Part shown: piece after piece, positions 45,101-53,419 of the stretch
Position numbering within the stretch: position 1 is the first letter of the stretch
Layout: every line of letters starts with the position of its first letter
DNA from: Flagellimonas aurea
Lineage (GTDB): Bacteria; Bacteroidota; Bacteroidia; Flavobacteriales; Flavobacteriaceae
Assembly (NCBI RefSeq): GCF_017313785.1
Contig: NZ_JAFLNL010000012.1
Coordinates: 53,526 to 117,525 of the forward strand
Direction of reading: 5' to 3'
DNA length: 64,000 nt
Made by a program: the position numbers and the translations under genes
Notes under the pieces: generated by a model
Told to the model about the DNA's origin: nothing
The model's database searches: none
What the model saw: only the letters and a program-made list of their open reading frames with translations

Positions 45101-47979
45101 ATGTCGGAAAGATCCAGGGTATACGTCGGAGCATCGTAACTGTCATCCGCATCACTAAGCTTGACCAAGGCCATCACATTCCGGTCCTGTACATAGGAAT
45201 AATCCTTGCTCTCGTATTCCACCAATATCTGTCCCCCTGAAGGAAGGGTCACCTGCTTCAATTGCCAAGCGGCAGGGTCAAAGACATTCTCAGGGATATC
45301 GCCTTGATAGGGCCATTTGATCAAGTTCAGGTGCCTTTCCCTTCCGTTATACTGATTTCCTCCCCAAGCATCCAATAAATGCGGAGCATAGTCCGGGTTT
45401 TGGGCATTGACAGAGTATCTGTCGCTTAAAGAGAAAAAACCATCCAAGCTTGGGTGCTCATCCACTAAATACTGTGGATAATCCGCACGGTCCTTATACC
45501 TATAATCGAATTTATAGGAACTGATACGGGCGCTCACCACCCCCTCAAACTCCGACCAGACCTTTCGCAAGGTAAGTTTACCGCTGTTTTCGGCAATGGT
45601 ATTGTTGGGAAAGTTCCCATGGATGTTATTGGGCAGATTTCCCACCAAGGAATAATCATATTTAAAATTTGTGGTCTGCAAAGGCACTTCTGGTCTGCTC
45701 TTGGCAAAAAGCACGACCTTCTCCAAATATTCCAATTGATCCAAGCTGTTCTTCGCTCCCTCGTCATTGGAGGAGATGTCCTCTGTGGTAAGTTCTGTGG
45801 CCCCCAATCCATCAAAGCGGTCTATACCGGTTCCTTGAAGATACTGCGCCTGATCACTTCCCGGGTCCACTCCAAATCGGGCAGGGTCGGATGTATTGGT
45901 CACAAAATAGGCAATGTGTGTTTTGGTCTCCACTTTTTTCAGGAAATGGATTTCCTTTTCCCCGGTGGTTACAAAACCCGTGTCGTCCTTGGTATCGGAT
46001 ATTGAATTTTTTGCATACAACAGCCCATTGTAGGGAATACGCCAACGGTACCAGTCGGAATTGCCTTCATCGTTGTTTTCTCCATACTTTTTATGATATT
46101 CGAACTTGGTCCACCCTCCAAAATCGCCTTCGTCCGGCCCCGGTGTCCCCATATCGATATAATCCGAAGTAGTGATACTGGTCAAAAGGGAAGTGACCGG
46201 ATAGGCTTCCTTCTTCACATCACCGACCATCACGTTATGCAAACATTGGTCCACATCGAAATTGCTGTCAAGGTAAAGCCGTTTAAAGGCAAGATAATTC
46301 TCTTCCACACGATCATTACTCTCTACATCCATGGACAAGGTTGCTGTATTTCGAACCATCATATCCACGTCATAGGTATACTTCAATCCAGCCTCATTGT
46401 ATATACTGAACCCGTTGGTCTCCTTTTCAATATGCGAACTCGGTTTGGCCATGGATTCGTCCAGATCGGTCACTTGTTCTGTAGACAAGGTGGGGAACAC
46501 ATTGGTGATACCTGGAAAATTAGGCGAAGCCGTCAAACTTGCTTTGGCCAATTCGTTGTTACCATATTCCATTTTTCCACCCATGTCACCATAAAATCGG
46601 TACATGTGATCTTGAGCGGGCGCATTGAATAAGAAATTGTCCTCGTTCGTGTTTCCCTGTTTTGACCAATCGCCAATCTTGGATTTGGTATTTCCAAAAG
46701 CCATGTTGACCCCTACCCCCACATTGGTTCCGATCATGGTTTCTACCCCTATGCCGTAGGTTCGGCGCTTGTTCTGATCTCCATCAATTTCTTCCGGAAA
46801 ATAATGGCCCACACTTTTACGGTAGGGCCTGAATCCTCCCATGAGTCCTTCTCCGGTCAACATATAATTGTCCGGGGTGGAAAATGGAATACCAATAAAA
46901 TAATCTCGCCTATCGAAAGCCTGACCCTTTTCCGTAATATAATCCGTTCGATAATCCCCAACCGCAGAAGGAGTGTTCAAATAACCAAAAGTCGTTATAG
47001 TGTCCCGAGGTTTTGTCTTGCTCAAACTAAAAGTCCCAGACAAACCGCCCTCTATACCTATAGGTGCAACTGCAGCGTTGATTTGTGCCCCAAAACTCAC
47101 ATTGAAACTATATCCATTCAATTTGGACAATGACGTGGGCATGCCCATATCGGTAAAGGTCCTAAAAGGCGTAAGCGTACCTGTTGCGGCACCTGTTGCC
47201 GAGGCTGCCAATTCCTTTTTGTCGATTTGGAGCACATTTTTATCAAACCGAACAAAACCTTTGTCCTTGGTGCTCTGGACCGGAACCAATGTTCCCCCGT
47301 TGGTTTTTTGGAACAATCGCATTGGATTGATGTCGGCGCTGAAAGTGATACCTGAGGCCGAACGGTTCATGGAAAGACTTCCAAAACCTTTGGATAGTCC
47401 TATTGAAGAAGTTTTTGCAACACCTTGATAATTATTGAACCTTACATATTTTCCCAAGCTCAGCGAGCCAAGACCGGAACCTGATGCCAAATCCATTTGT
47501 TGTGACCTAGCCTGCTCCTTTTTACTTGCACTGAACACTTCCAAATTCAATTTCTCCGACCCACTCAAAGTCCAATTTGGCCTGGTCTTGTTGTAAACGT
47601 CAATGGGAGTATTGTCATATTCATCGGGCAATCCCCTGACATTTTTGTTAATGGCCCCAGGATTGAGGGTCCATCCATGACCTACCCAGGATGCCTCCTC
47701 TTCTGGGGAGGTCCCAGAGTGATAGGACAATGACATGGCATAACCACCTCCATCCGGACCGGGAATCTGAATGACGGGCAAATTATAGGTGAATCCCCCG
47801 GATAGGGGGTCCACTAAATTGGTTGTGGCCACAGGTTCAAAACTTGAAAACTCGGGCATATTGGGTCCTGATGTCAATGCATTAATGGAATTTACGCTTG
47901 GCAACACAATGGTCAATATCATATCCAGCAATAGGATATAGGCCACTGTTCGAACATATTTTTTGCAGATTGAAATCAT
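42169..47979 (-). CDS. Very large secreted YD/SpvB-like protein of the RHS toxin operon
   Basis: A 1936-residue protein with an N-terminal signal sequence or anchor (TVAYILLLDMILTIVLPSVN). Early residues read PVATTNLVDPLSGGFTYNLP and GGGYAMSLSYHSG, then VGHGWTLNPGAINKNVRGLP, a wording typical of Bacteroidota proteins related to SpvB/TcB and RHS shells. The middle is long and beta-rich with many Tyr-Asp pairs. It ends with FYQYNNEGQLVRKLIE, a YD-repeat-like strand pair. There is no toxin tail. In Tc toxins an SpvB/propeller protein and an RHS protein together form a cocoon around the toxin end; this protein could supply the SpvB-like half. That analogy is inference. It starts 7 bases after the lipoprotein gene. 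Confidence 0.72.
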   Translation of the reverse strand: MISICKKYVRTVAYILLLDMILTIVLPSVNSINALTSGPNMPEFSSFEPVATTNLVDPLSGGFTYNLPVIQIPGPDGGGYAMSLSYHSGTSPEEEASWVGHGWTLNPGAINKNVRGLPDEYDNTPIDVYNKTRPNWTLSGSEKLNLEVFSASKKEQARSQQMDLASGSGLGSLSLGKYVRFNNYQGVAKTSSIGLSKGFGSLSMNRSASGITFSADINPMRLFQKTNGGTLVPVQSTKDKGFVRFDKNVLQIDKKELAASATGAATGTLTPFRTFTDMGMPTSLSKLNGYSFNVSFGAQINAAVAPIGIEGGLSGTFSLSKTKPRDTITTFGYLNTPSAVGDYRTDYITEKGQAFDRRDYFIGIPFSTPDNYMLTGEGLMGGFRPYRKSVGHYFPEEIDGDQNKRRTYGIGVETMIGTNVGVGVNMAFGNTKSKIGDWSKQGNTNEDNFLFNAPAQDHMYRFYGDMGGKMEYGNNELAKASLTASPNFPGITNVFPTLSTEQVTDLDESMAKPSSHIEKETNGFSIYNEAGLKYTYDVDMMVRNTATLSMDVESNDRVEENYLAFKRLYLDSNFDVDQCLHNVMVGDVKKEAYPVTSLLTSITTSDYIDMGTPGPDEGDFGGWTKFEYHKKYGENNDEGNSDWYRWRIPYNGLLYAKNSISDTKDDTGFVTTGEKEIHFLKKVETKTHIAYFVTNTSDPARFGVDPGSDQAQYLQGTGIDRFDGLGATELTTEDISSNDEGAKNSLDQLEYLEKVVLFAKSRPEVPLQTTNFKYDYSLVGNLPNNIHGNFPNNTIAENSGKLTLRKVWSEFEGVVSARISSYKFDYRYKDRADYPQYLVDEHPSLDGFFSLSDRYSVNAQNPDYAPHLLDAWGGNQYNGRERHLNLIKWPYQGDIPENVFDPAAWQLKQVTLPSGGQILVEYESKDYSYVQDRNVMALVKLSDADDSYDAPTYTLDLSDIGYDPLEDAAEIEDLYQYLKTYFLEDFNETIPPVSGGVANVLANDLGNLKVDKRIYFKLLYALEGTFADISNCKSEYMTGYAKVLDVLYEPGTNEISIQLDGSSDGKNLVGVGLFDSPVEDEGYRLTPRQACYDFYTTQRWGKFTAGCESQMEAKYERRITELAGCEGPLVENIGDALAIAEFTIAGMTTVSGLALNSSYPQKTEVCKALNPELSYLKIPINKAKRGDGIRVKRVLMYDRGIETGDAAIYGQEYIYELEDGRSSGVATNEPNEMREENPLVGFLPKKDQSWLNRLIVGKDKEQSEGPIGESLLPAPSVKHARVVVENIHKGKTGSGHTIYEYYTTKDYPFDKLYDYTQSDPNSDTRYDIGFGNPDKGVEYSVLQDDSYDDKLSIPTPNFSYSIDKAWASQGFRFILNAMDGKPKSVRTYGGDYSKGNSSYISSGQDFHYYEPGEKVPMMQGDGTYTWDTPGKEMDMTMERFRLQNQNLDFNFEIDVSVGLVFPPPIFVSGWLQFAYSEQQLSKYAVTKVINYPAIQKKVVSYSDNIASTTEHLAFDDATGRPVLTKTYDAYHRIPVTGSGELHDGSIYSLNIPAHWNYAQMGRKSENLEYTNQLLASSGQVITYGAGANPLNPTETEAGTWNIKADRVISSSSNTFNTLAGVSSWMDNTIHFLYGSGTAIPELEKIWRLHQSYAYKGQTKPSSNRDTQLGKIYEGGILEDFVPFDYSMGAGQDQRWVKLSEVTKYSPNGNALEEEDVLGVHSASWFGYDFTQPIMIAQNAQYDEMIFEHFEDKQGFGIPGLAVGTAHSGNISWQVPSGIPVFDAVVAQEQLSTSGGWLKFWAKPVGGELDNMIIDVNGTDYSPEFVAKTGEWSLYRAFIEPASLPLGQPIGATISFDNPAIYLDDIKFAPKESQTTCFVYDAKSLRLIALFDDQHFGLFYQYNNEGQLVRKLIETEKGLKTITETQYNTPRENRDNF

Positions 47980-47986
47980 GTCGTTA

Positions 47987-48610
47987 TTAGTTTATAAATT
48001 GAAGCGTTGGTATCTGTTCCAAGGCTTTCCTGTTAAACATAAAATGGCTGATGCCAGTATCCATAAAAGGGTCGTCGAAAACAACATCGACAACATTTTC
48101 CCCTAAACCTTCCACCTGGGTTCTTGGGAATACCACATAAAAGCTCTTTTTTCCCCCGACCTCATAGGTGTTCTCATAAGTGGCCAAAACAGGGGGTATC
48201 CTCTCCCCGCCCGCTCCTTTTATATAAAGGTGGTTCCGCAATTCAAAATTTAGGACATTTGCGCGTTCCCGGTAAGCCACCATATCAGGGACGTTATAAT
48301 TGGACACGCTAACCTCTTCCTTATTGTGTACCACAGTAAACAATAAGGTCATAGAGGAGTCGAACTGATGCTGTAAGGCGTCGATATCTTCATCTCCTTT
48401 AATCGATTCCATGTAGGCCAGGTATTCCGGTGGAAGGTACTTAAGTGACATCGTAAACCCGTTGGCCGAGATTGCTTTGACACAACCATTGTCCGGGTCG
48501 TCCAACCATTTGAGAAAGGCCGTCTCCGTGCCCATGGTTCGGGTACATCCGCTCAAGACCATCAATGCCACTACCACATAAAAAATCTTACTATTAAATC
48601 CCATTGACAT
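47987..48610 (-). CDS. Lipoprotein of the RHS toxin operon
   Basis: A 207-residue lipoprotein with the lipobox VLSGC (Cys22); an ATG two codons downstream (48604) is an alternative start. The mature domain is mixed alpha/beta: ISANGFTMSLKYLPPEYLAYM, MTLLFTVVHNKEEVSVSNYNV, HLYIKGAGGERIPPVLATYENTY split over two strands, KKSFYVVFPRT and a final DTGISHFMFNRKALEQIP. I do not recognise a family. It overlaps the OmpH-like gene by 17 bases and precedes the 1936-residue gene by 7, so it is tightly embedded. An outer-membrane anchor or export partner for the large proteins is the simplest idea. Confidence 0.7.
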   Translation of the reverse strand: MSMGFNSKIFYVVVALMVLSGCTRTMGTETAFLKWLDDPDNGCVKAISANGFTMSLKYLPPEYLAYMESIKGDEDIDALQHQFDSSMTLLFTVVHNKEEVSVSNYNVPDMVAYRERANVLNFELRNHLYIKGAGGERIPPVLATYENTYEVGGKKSFYVVFPRTQVEGLGENVVDVVFDDPFMDTGISHFMFNRKALEQIPTLQFIN

Positions 48611-49136
48611 ATTCTTTGTTCAATGCCTTCAAGACTTCATCGGTCACATCGGTTCCATGGTCCGTATACATTACATTCCCTTGTCCATTGGCCCCCAGGA
48701 TGACATCATATCCCTTTTCCTTGCCATATCGCTCCATAAAATCGTTGATCTTGTTGTACACGCCCTTTAGAAGTTTTTCCTCCTCCTTGGCCGATTGTTC
48801 TTCTAGCTGTGTCCCCAAAACAATCAATTCCTGTTGCATTTTTGAGAGATTTTCTTCTTGTTGGGCATGTTGTTCCGGTGAGCGTTCAGGTTTCAATACT
48901 TCATGTTCCCTTTTCTTGGTCTCAAAAATTTTTCTTCTATCATTGAAGCCCTTTGTTAATTCCTCTATTCGTATTTCGTAGGCATCCCTGGCTTCCTTAA
49001 AACCCTGGTATCCTTCCAATACCTTTTGGGAATCCACGACGGCCACTGTAGTTTTCGGAGTAAAAAAGGTTGATAACCACCAAAACGCCCCTACGGCAAT
49101 TGCCCCGAAAACACTATAAATTATTTTTCCGTTCAT
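48594..49136 (-). CDS. OmpH/Skp-family periplasmic chaperone
   Basis: A 180-residue protein with an N-terminal membrane segment (IYSVFGAIAVGAFWWLSTFF) and the standard Skp/OmpH opening VAVVDSQKVLEGYQGFKEA. A long amphipathic coiled coil follows (about 55-145), rich in Glu, Lys and Gln, then the closing beta-strand pair YDVILGANGQGNVMYTD and DVTDEVLKALN. Skp proteins form trimeric jellyfish-like chaperones that hold unfolded envelope proteins. An extra copy inside a toxin operon suggests a dedicated chaperone for the giant secreted products. It may remain membrane-anchored, as no clear cleavage site is visible. It lies 2 bases after the preceding gene. Confidence 0.88.
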   Translation of the reverse strand: MNGKIIYSVFGAIAVGAFWWLSTFFTPKTTVAVVDSQKVLEGYQGFKEARDAYEIRIEELTKGFNDRRKIFETKKREHEVLKPERSPEQHAQQEENLSKMQQELIVLGTQLEEQSAKEEEKLLKGVYNKINDFMERYGKEKGYDVILGANGQGNVMYTDHGTDVTDEVLKALNKEYVNGI

Positions 49137-49138
49137 CT

Positions 49139-49942
49139 TTATTGTATTATAAATTGACCATTGAATATTTTTTGTTGAAGTGTGAGTTGAAACCTATAAA
49201 GGCCCGATTGTGCTTGGGTACCGTCCCATATAAATTTGTTATTTTCCACATCGGGCGGAATATTGGCAAGAAACTCGTTGGGTCCAGTAATCTGTAAACT
49301 GGCTCCTTGTGCGCTCAATAGGTCGGATAGATCAAATTCCAATGGTACCGACCGGTCATATTGTACTCCGTTGACAAGGTTTAGTGTGAAAGGAACCATA
49401 TACCGTACACGTCCATTGGTAAAAGTGACGGTATCCCCTTCGACATTATAAAACTCGGTACTTAATGCCCTCCATTGACCGTTTTGAAACACCTCTACGC
49501 TATAGACTCCCTGAATCTTATTGATTCGAAGGTTCAACGCCGATCTGTCATTGGTAGATACAACATTGACCAGTAGGGAAACATCCCCACCTCCTGCGGG
49601 TGAGGTGTCGACAAATACCTCGCTCTGCTCGGACCCACTCGTGAGATTATCTATGGTTGACCCATCAAATACAATCTCAAAGTCCGCTATGGGCAGATTT
49701 TGAGTGTTGACAGTGATTCCCGAGGCAACACTGACAATCTGTGCGACAAAAAAACTTCCTGATTGGATATGCGTACCGGGTTGAAGTATAATGGCATTGC
49801 TTGCTTGGAGATTGACGTCCCCCGATGCAGAGTTGACAATATATTCCGTTTGTCCAATATCAGGCTTTGTGATCGTATTGGTTTGGGCATTGGAGACCAT
49901 TCCCAAAAGGAACAGTACTACCATCATTGCTAAATTTCTCAT
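49139..49942 (-). CDS. Secreted protein with 3-coathanger-like segment
   Basis: A 267-residue protein with a signal peptide (cleaved after SNAQ). Residues about 40-70 contain IILQPGTHIQSGSFFVAQI, which resembles the short beta-repeat found in many Bacteroidota surface proteins (LKPGFHAxxGSxFxA, the 3-coathanger stack). The middle is beta-rich. The C-terminus, FIWDGTQAQSGLYRFQLTL then FNGQFIIQ, resembles a FlgD-like Ig or a sorting-domain ending but lacks the residues needed to call a type A type IX signal with confidence. It lies 21 bases after one adhesin-like gene and 2 bases before the chaperone gene. Confidence 0.65.
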   Translation of the reverse strand: MRNLAMMVVLFLLGMVSNAQTNTITKPDIGQTEYIVNSASGDVNLQASNAIILQPGTHIQSGSFFVAQIVSVASGITVNTQNLPIADFEIVFDGSTIDNLTSGSEQSEVFVDTSPAGGGDVSLLVNVVSTNDRSALNLRINKIQGVYSVEVFQNGQWRALSTEFYNVEGDTVTFTNGRVRYMVPFTLNLVNGVQYDRSVPLEFDLSDLLSAQGASLQITGPNEFLANIPPDVENNKFIWDGTQAQSGLYRFQLTLQQKIFNGQFIIQ

Positions 49943-49963
49943 AACTTCTTCCGCGTGATTGGT

Positions 49964-51814
49964 TTATTGATTTCTCGATTGACGTATTTCCTTTGTTAGC
50001 TTATCGATTTTCTTGTTTTGCTGAATCAGATAAAGGGTCATTTCTTCAATCTTTTCCAACAGCAGCTTGTTCATTTCTGCCAATCCGAACCCGTTGCCCT
50101 CCACTTCCTTGGCAGAAGGTAGATTGGGTAAATGACCATTTTCTTCAATATAGATTTCTAGGGCCTCAAGGGTCGGCAAGGGGTAATCGCCTTTAAATAC
50201 ATAATCGGGCCAGTTCCCGCTCAATTGCACTTGGACCTCCTCTGTTATCAACTTTCCGTCAATGGCCATTTTATATCCATTGGGAACGGAAGTGGTACCA
50301 ACCGTGACAGCCCCTAGATAGGAAGCAACATTATCGGTTTCGGTCCACACAGCTCCGGAAGGTCCTCCCGACCCAGAATCCGTGGTCACCGAAATTGAAT
50401 TGCTCGCCGCGCTTTCATTGCCCGCTGCATCCAAGGCGGTGACCGTAAAAGCATAGGTACCGGAGGGGGTCAATCCGGTCACTTGATAGGTATTCACATT
50501 TCCTACAGTAGACTCCAAGACCCCGTCCTTAAAAACACGGTATCCAGTTACCCCGATATCATCGGTAGCACCATCCCAAGATAGGTCAACAGTTGTATCT
50601 GAATTTGAATCAATGGCAAGTGTCGGACTAGTGGGACTTTGGGTATCTGTTTCCCCTGATACATCCACAGGTGTTCCTGCACTGGCAAATGAAGATGGAC
50701 TCAATTGATTATTATATTCCGTGGCAATCCATCCATCCGAGCGGTAATTGTTCGCTACGCGCAATTCATCCAAGGTCCCATCAAGAGAAAAAGGTCCATT
50801 ACTCCGGCCGCCCAGATATAAATTCTGAGCCAGTCCATCCGGCAATTGTTCTATCTGTACCACTTGAGAAAAATCACCATTAATAAAGGCCTTCGCTCCG
50901 GTCCCGGTAGCATCGAGCCGCATTACAATATAATTCCATTGATTGGCGACATAGGTCATTCCAAATGGATTATTGCCAGAATCATAAAAATCTACCTCAT
51001 TGCTTGCCCACAACAACATGTTATACCCTACATTAACCGTTTCACTACGTTTGGCTATTACATAAAAATCGTGATAACTTTCTGGGTAAAACCACCCTGA
51101 AATGGTCAGGTTGGAAGTAAGGTTGAGGCTTGAATCGTTCCCTGCATTAATCAGTTCATTTGATCCATTTAGGATGATTCCCTGACCAATTTGAGCCGGT
51201 TGACTGTCATTGGAAGCCATGGGCACCGAGGTTGAACCATGATTTGAATAGGGGGCACTATCCATGATTTGTGGTGCAATGCCCGATGGGTCGTCCTCCA
51301 AGTGCCATATGGCTCGATAGTCCGACCATACCGCTTGACTTCCATAAGTGGAATCAGAAGCTGGTTGTGATTCTCCGGCCTTGTTGTACCAAATGTAAAT
51401 GGTTGTGTCCGAGGTATTGGATAAGGTAGGTAGCTTGACCCATATTTGACATTTTCGATTGGACGGAGTAGTACTAGTGACAAATTCCACAATATCAATG
51501 GGCAACTGTACATTTCCTGAAGCATCACTTGAAAAACGGATATCCCCGCCGCCATTCAGCGCAGAATAAGTGCCATCATCAACGATTTCGGTGTTTAGTT
51601 GATCAAGAGTAATCAATACTGGAAAATTAGTAAGGTCGGAAGACCCTTCCACTTGAGAGGCAGAAATGGTAATGGGCTGCTTTCTAGCCCAACCAGAAAA
51701 GCCCATTGGAATTTCATATTCCGCCCCATCATCTTTGGGAGTCATATGAGCAAACAGTACAAAATGGACCATAAAGGACAATGCCAAAATAGAGAACATG
51801 GGTAATCTTTTCAT
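49964..51814 (-). CDS. Surface protein: DUF2341, LamG-like, FN3 and S74-like C-terminus
   Basis: A 616-residue protein with a signal peptide (ILALSFMVHFVLFAH). Residues about 40-150 are a DUF2341-like domain (WARKQPITISASQVEGSSDL, IRFSSDASG, IYIWYNKAG). A LamG/concanavalin-like domain follows (about 165-375: AIWHLEDDPSG, LTISGWFYPES, GTLDELRVAN). An FN3 domain lies at about 390-480 (TVDLSWDGATDDIGVTGYRVF). The last 120 residues are the S74-like module (NGYKMAIDGKLITEEVQVQL, NWPDYVFKGDY, NGHLPNLPSAKEVE, LLLEKIEEMTLYL). These domains suggest sugar or surface binding, with a coiled-coil end that could trimerise. It overlaps the previous gene by 4 bases. Confidence 0.85.
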   Translation of the reverse strand: MKRLPMFSILALSFMVHFVLFAHMTPKDDGAEYEIPMGFSGWARKQPITISASQVEGSSDLTNFPVLITLDQLNTEIVDDGTYSALNGGGDIRFSSDASGNVQLPIDIVEFVTSTTPSNRKCQIWVKLPTLSNTSDTTIYIWYNKAGESQPASDSTYGSQAVWSDYRAIWHLEDDPSGIAPQIMDSAPYSNHGSTSVPMASNDSQPAQIGQGIILNGSNELINAGNDSSLNLTSNLTISGWFYPESYHDFYVIAKRSETVNVGYNMLLWASNEVDFYDSGNNPFGMTYVANQWNYIVMRLDATGTGAKAFINGDFSQVVQIEQLPDGLAQNLYLGGRSNGPFSLDGTLDELRVANNYRSDGWIATEYNNQLSPSSFASAGTPVDVSGETDTQSPTSPTLAIDSNSDTTVDLSWDGATDDIGVTGYRVFKDGVLESTVGNVNTYQVTGLTPSGTYAFTVTALDAAGNESAASNSISVTTDSGSGGPSGAVWTETDNVASYLGAVTVGTTSVPNGYKMAIDGKLITEEVQVQLSGNWPDYVFKGDYPLPTLEALEIYIEENGHLPNLPSAKEVEGNGFGLAEMNKLLLEKIEEMTLYLIQQNKKIDKLTKEIRQSRNQ

Positions 51815-53109
51815 CTTTTTTCGTTTTTAAGTTGTTGTTCCAACTCCTCTAACTTTTTATACTGCGAAAGGTTTTCTTCCTTAAGTTCGATGACATGCAG
51901 AAAAAGTTCCTCGATTTTTTCCAATAGCAATCGGTTCATCTCACCTAGTTCAAACCCTGACAACTCCACTTGGTCGGCCGAGGGCATATTGTGCAGGTGT
52001 CCTTTCGTCCGAATATGATTCTTGACCGCCTTTAGTGACATGAGGTCATAATCCGCTCTAAAAACATAATCGGGCCAAGCTTCGCTAAGCTGGACCCTTA
52101 CCTCTTCGGCAATTAATTTATCGGCAACGGACATGCCATAACCAGAGGGAACCTCGGTGGTTCCCACGGCGATAGGCCCTATAAAGCTGGCCACACCATT
52201 GTTTAGCGTCCAAATAGTACCAGAATTTGAATTGGTTGTAATAGAAAGTATATTGCTCGTAGGACTTTCATTCCCGGCCAGATCTAGTGCTGTAATCGAG
52301 ATATTATAAGTTGTACCTGATTCAAGGTCGGTCACCTCACAAGAATTGATATCACCAAGAGTCTTTTCAAGGACACCATTCTTATAAACCTTATAATTAG
52401 TGACCCACACATCATCGGTAGCACCTGTCCATGATAGTCCAATTGAACTATTTGTAATGTTAGTAGTCGAAAGGATCGGGGCGGTCGGTGGTACCGTGTC
52501 ACTCTCTACTATGCTCACACTATCAACAAATAGTACATCACCCACTGCTCCATTGGATCCGGACCCTGTGTAAATCTTTAATACAATCGTTGTATCCGTT
52601 GCGGTGACATTAAAATTATATTCCGTCCAGGTAGTCCCCGTTGTTATATGGGTTGGATTCGAGAAACCAGTGACCCCTTCCCAAGAAGCAAACGCTGGAT
52701 CAGCACTTTGCGACCCAGCCTTTACCCAAATACTGATTGTATAAACTTTATCCACAATAGCGTTGAAAGTATACCTGATATTCCTATCATTATCAGCGGT
52801 ACTTGGTGCCTCGATCCGTAATGCATAACTCCCCTGTTGGGGATCATTCGAGTCAGAAGTAATTATGGTAGAACCTGCGGTCCACCAACCCGAGGTCGTA
52901 TCATCCTCGTTGTCTAAGCTAGCTGCATTGCTATGGGTATGCAATTGTTGAGATAATACTCGTTGAGAGCCCAACCAGAGGAGCAATATTATCAAGAAGA
53001 ATCCTTTGGCACGAACCGCTGGGAAAGCTTGGGGCAGGGCAAAATAAGGTTCTGTAAGACGAAGTACGAGCATTTCGTACTTCGATCTCAATCGAAGATT
53101 GTTTATCAT
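51811..53109 (-). CDS. Surface protein: carbohydrate-binding-like domain, FN3 and S74-like C-terminus; first gene of the RHS toxin operon
   Basis: Up to 432 residues. The ATG at 53109 and the ATG at 53073 (MLVLRL) both precede the signal peptide (KGFFLIILLLWLGSQRVLSQ). The 53073 ATG lies in the loop of a perfect hairpin. A carbohydrate-binding-like jelly roll covers about 60-205 (GSYALRIEAPSTADNDRNIR, YTISIWVKAGS, LFVDSVSIVE). An FN3 domain follows (about 210-295: IGLSWTGATDDVWVTNYKVY). The S74-like module ends the protein (LIAEEVRVQLSEAWPDYVF, KGHLHNMPSADQVE, EMNRLLLEKIEEL) with a strong coiled coil. It heads the operon and resembles its downstream neighbour, which suggests duplication. Confidence 0.83.
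   Translation of the reverse strand: MINNLRLRSKYEMLVLRLTEPYFALPQAFPAVRAKGFFLIILLLWLGSQRVLSQQLHTHSNAASLDNEDDTTSGWWTAGSTIITSDSNDPQQGSYALRIEAPSTADNDRNIRYTFNAIVDKVYTISIWVKAGSQSADPAFASWEGVTGFSNPTHITTGTTWTEYNFNVTATDTTIVLKIYTGSGSNGAVGDVLFVDSVSIVESDTVPPTAPILSTTNITNSSIGLSWTGATDDVWVTNYKVYKNGVLEKTLGDINSCEVTDLESGTTYNISITALDLAGNESPTSNILSITTNSNSGTIWTLNNGVASFIGPIAVGTTEVPSGYGMSVADKLIAEEVRVQLSEAWPDYVFRADYDLMSLKAVKNHIRTKGHLHNMPSADQVELSGFELGEMNRLLLEKIEELFLHVIELKEENLSQYKKLEELEQQLKNEKR
53060..53084 (-). promoter_or_regulatory. Perfect hairpin with a candidate start codon in its loop
   Basis: CGAAGTACG (53060-53068) and CGTACTTCG (53076-53084) are perfectly complementary over 9 bases with a 7-base loop. On the minus-strand transcript the loop reads AAATGCT, and its ATG (53073) is a candidate start of the first gene of the toxin operon. 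If the upstream ATG at 53109 is used instead, the hairpin lies within the coding sequence. It could also be a copy of a dispersed palindromic repeat. Confidence 0.5.
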
Positions 53110-53296
53110 AAGTAGGTTAGTGTTATTTATGTAAAAACTTACTTTGGGAATAAGTATTTACATCACAATTATAGGTTTTTTCTTACTTATAATTAAATGT
53201 CATCCTACATTTTCGATGAAATACAACATTAGATTAAGGTCTTTGGTTTCTCTAATGGCGCATTAAAACAATTTCAGAAGTAATCTTTAAACGAAT

Positions 53297-53316
53297 TACT
53301 AACCATACAGTTAGTA
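53297..53316 (-). repeat. Short hairpin in the leader region of the toxin operon
   Basis: TACTAAC (53297-53303) and GTTAGTA (53310-53316) form a perfect 7-base stem with a 6-base loop. If transcription begins near 53413, this hairpin would lie in the 5' untranslated leader of the toxin operon. Confidence 0.4.
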
Positions 53317-53419
53317 TTTATGGAAACCGGCTGGGCATCAAGATAAGTTAAAGCTTTTGTCTTGGCGGTATTTGATAAATAGAGATGAAATTGTAATCTA
53401 AAGTTTACATTGTACGAAT

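Noticed and set aside
49139..49942. Type A type IX sorting signal at the end of the secreted protein
   Set aside because: The last strand pair (GLYRFQL, GQFIIQ) is only loosely similar and key residues are missing, so the sorting class was not called.
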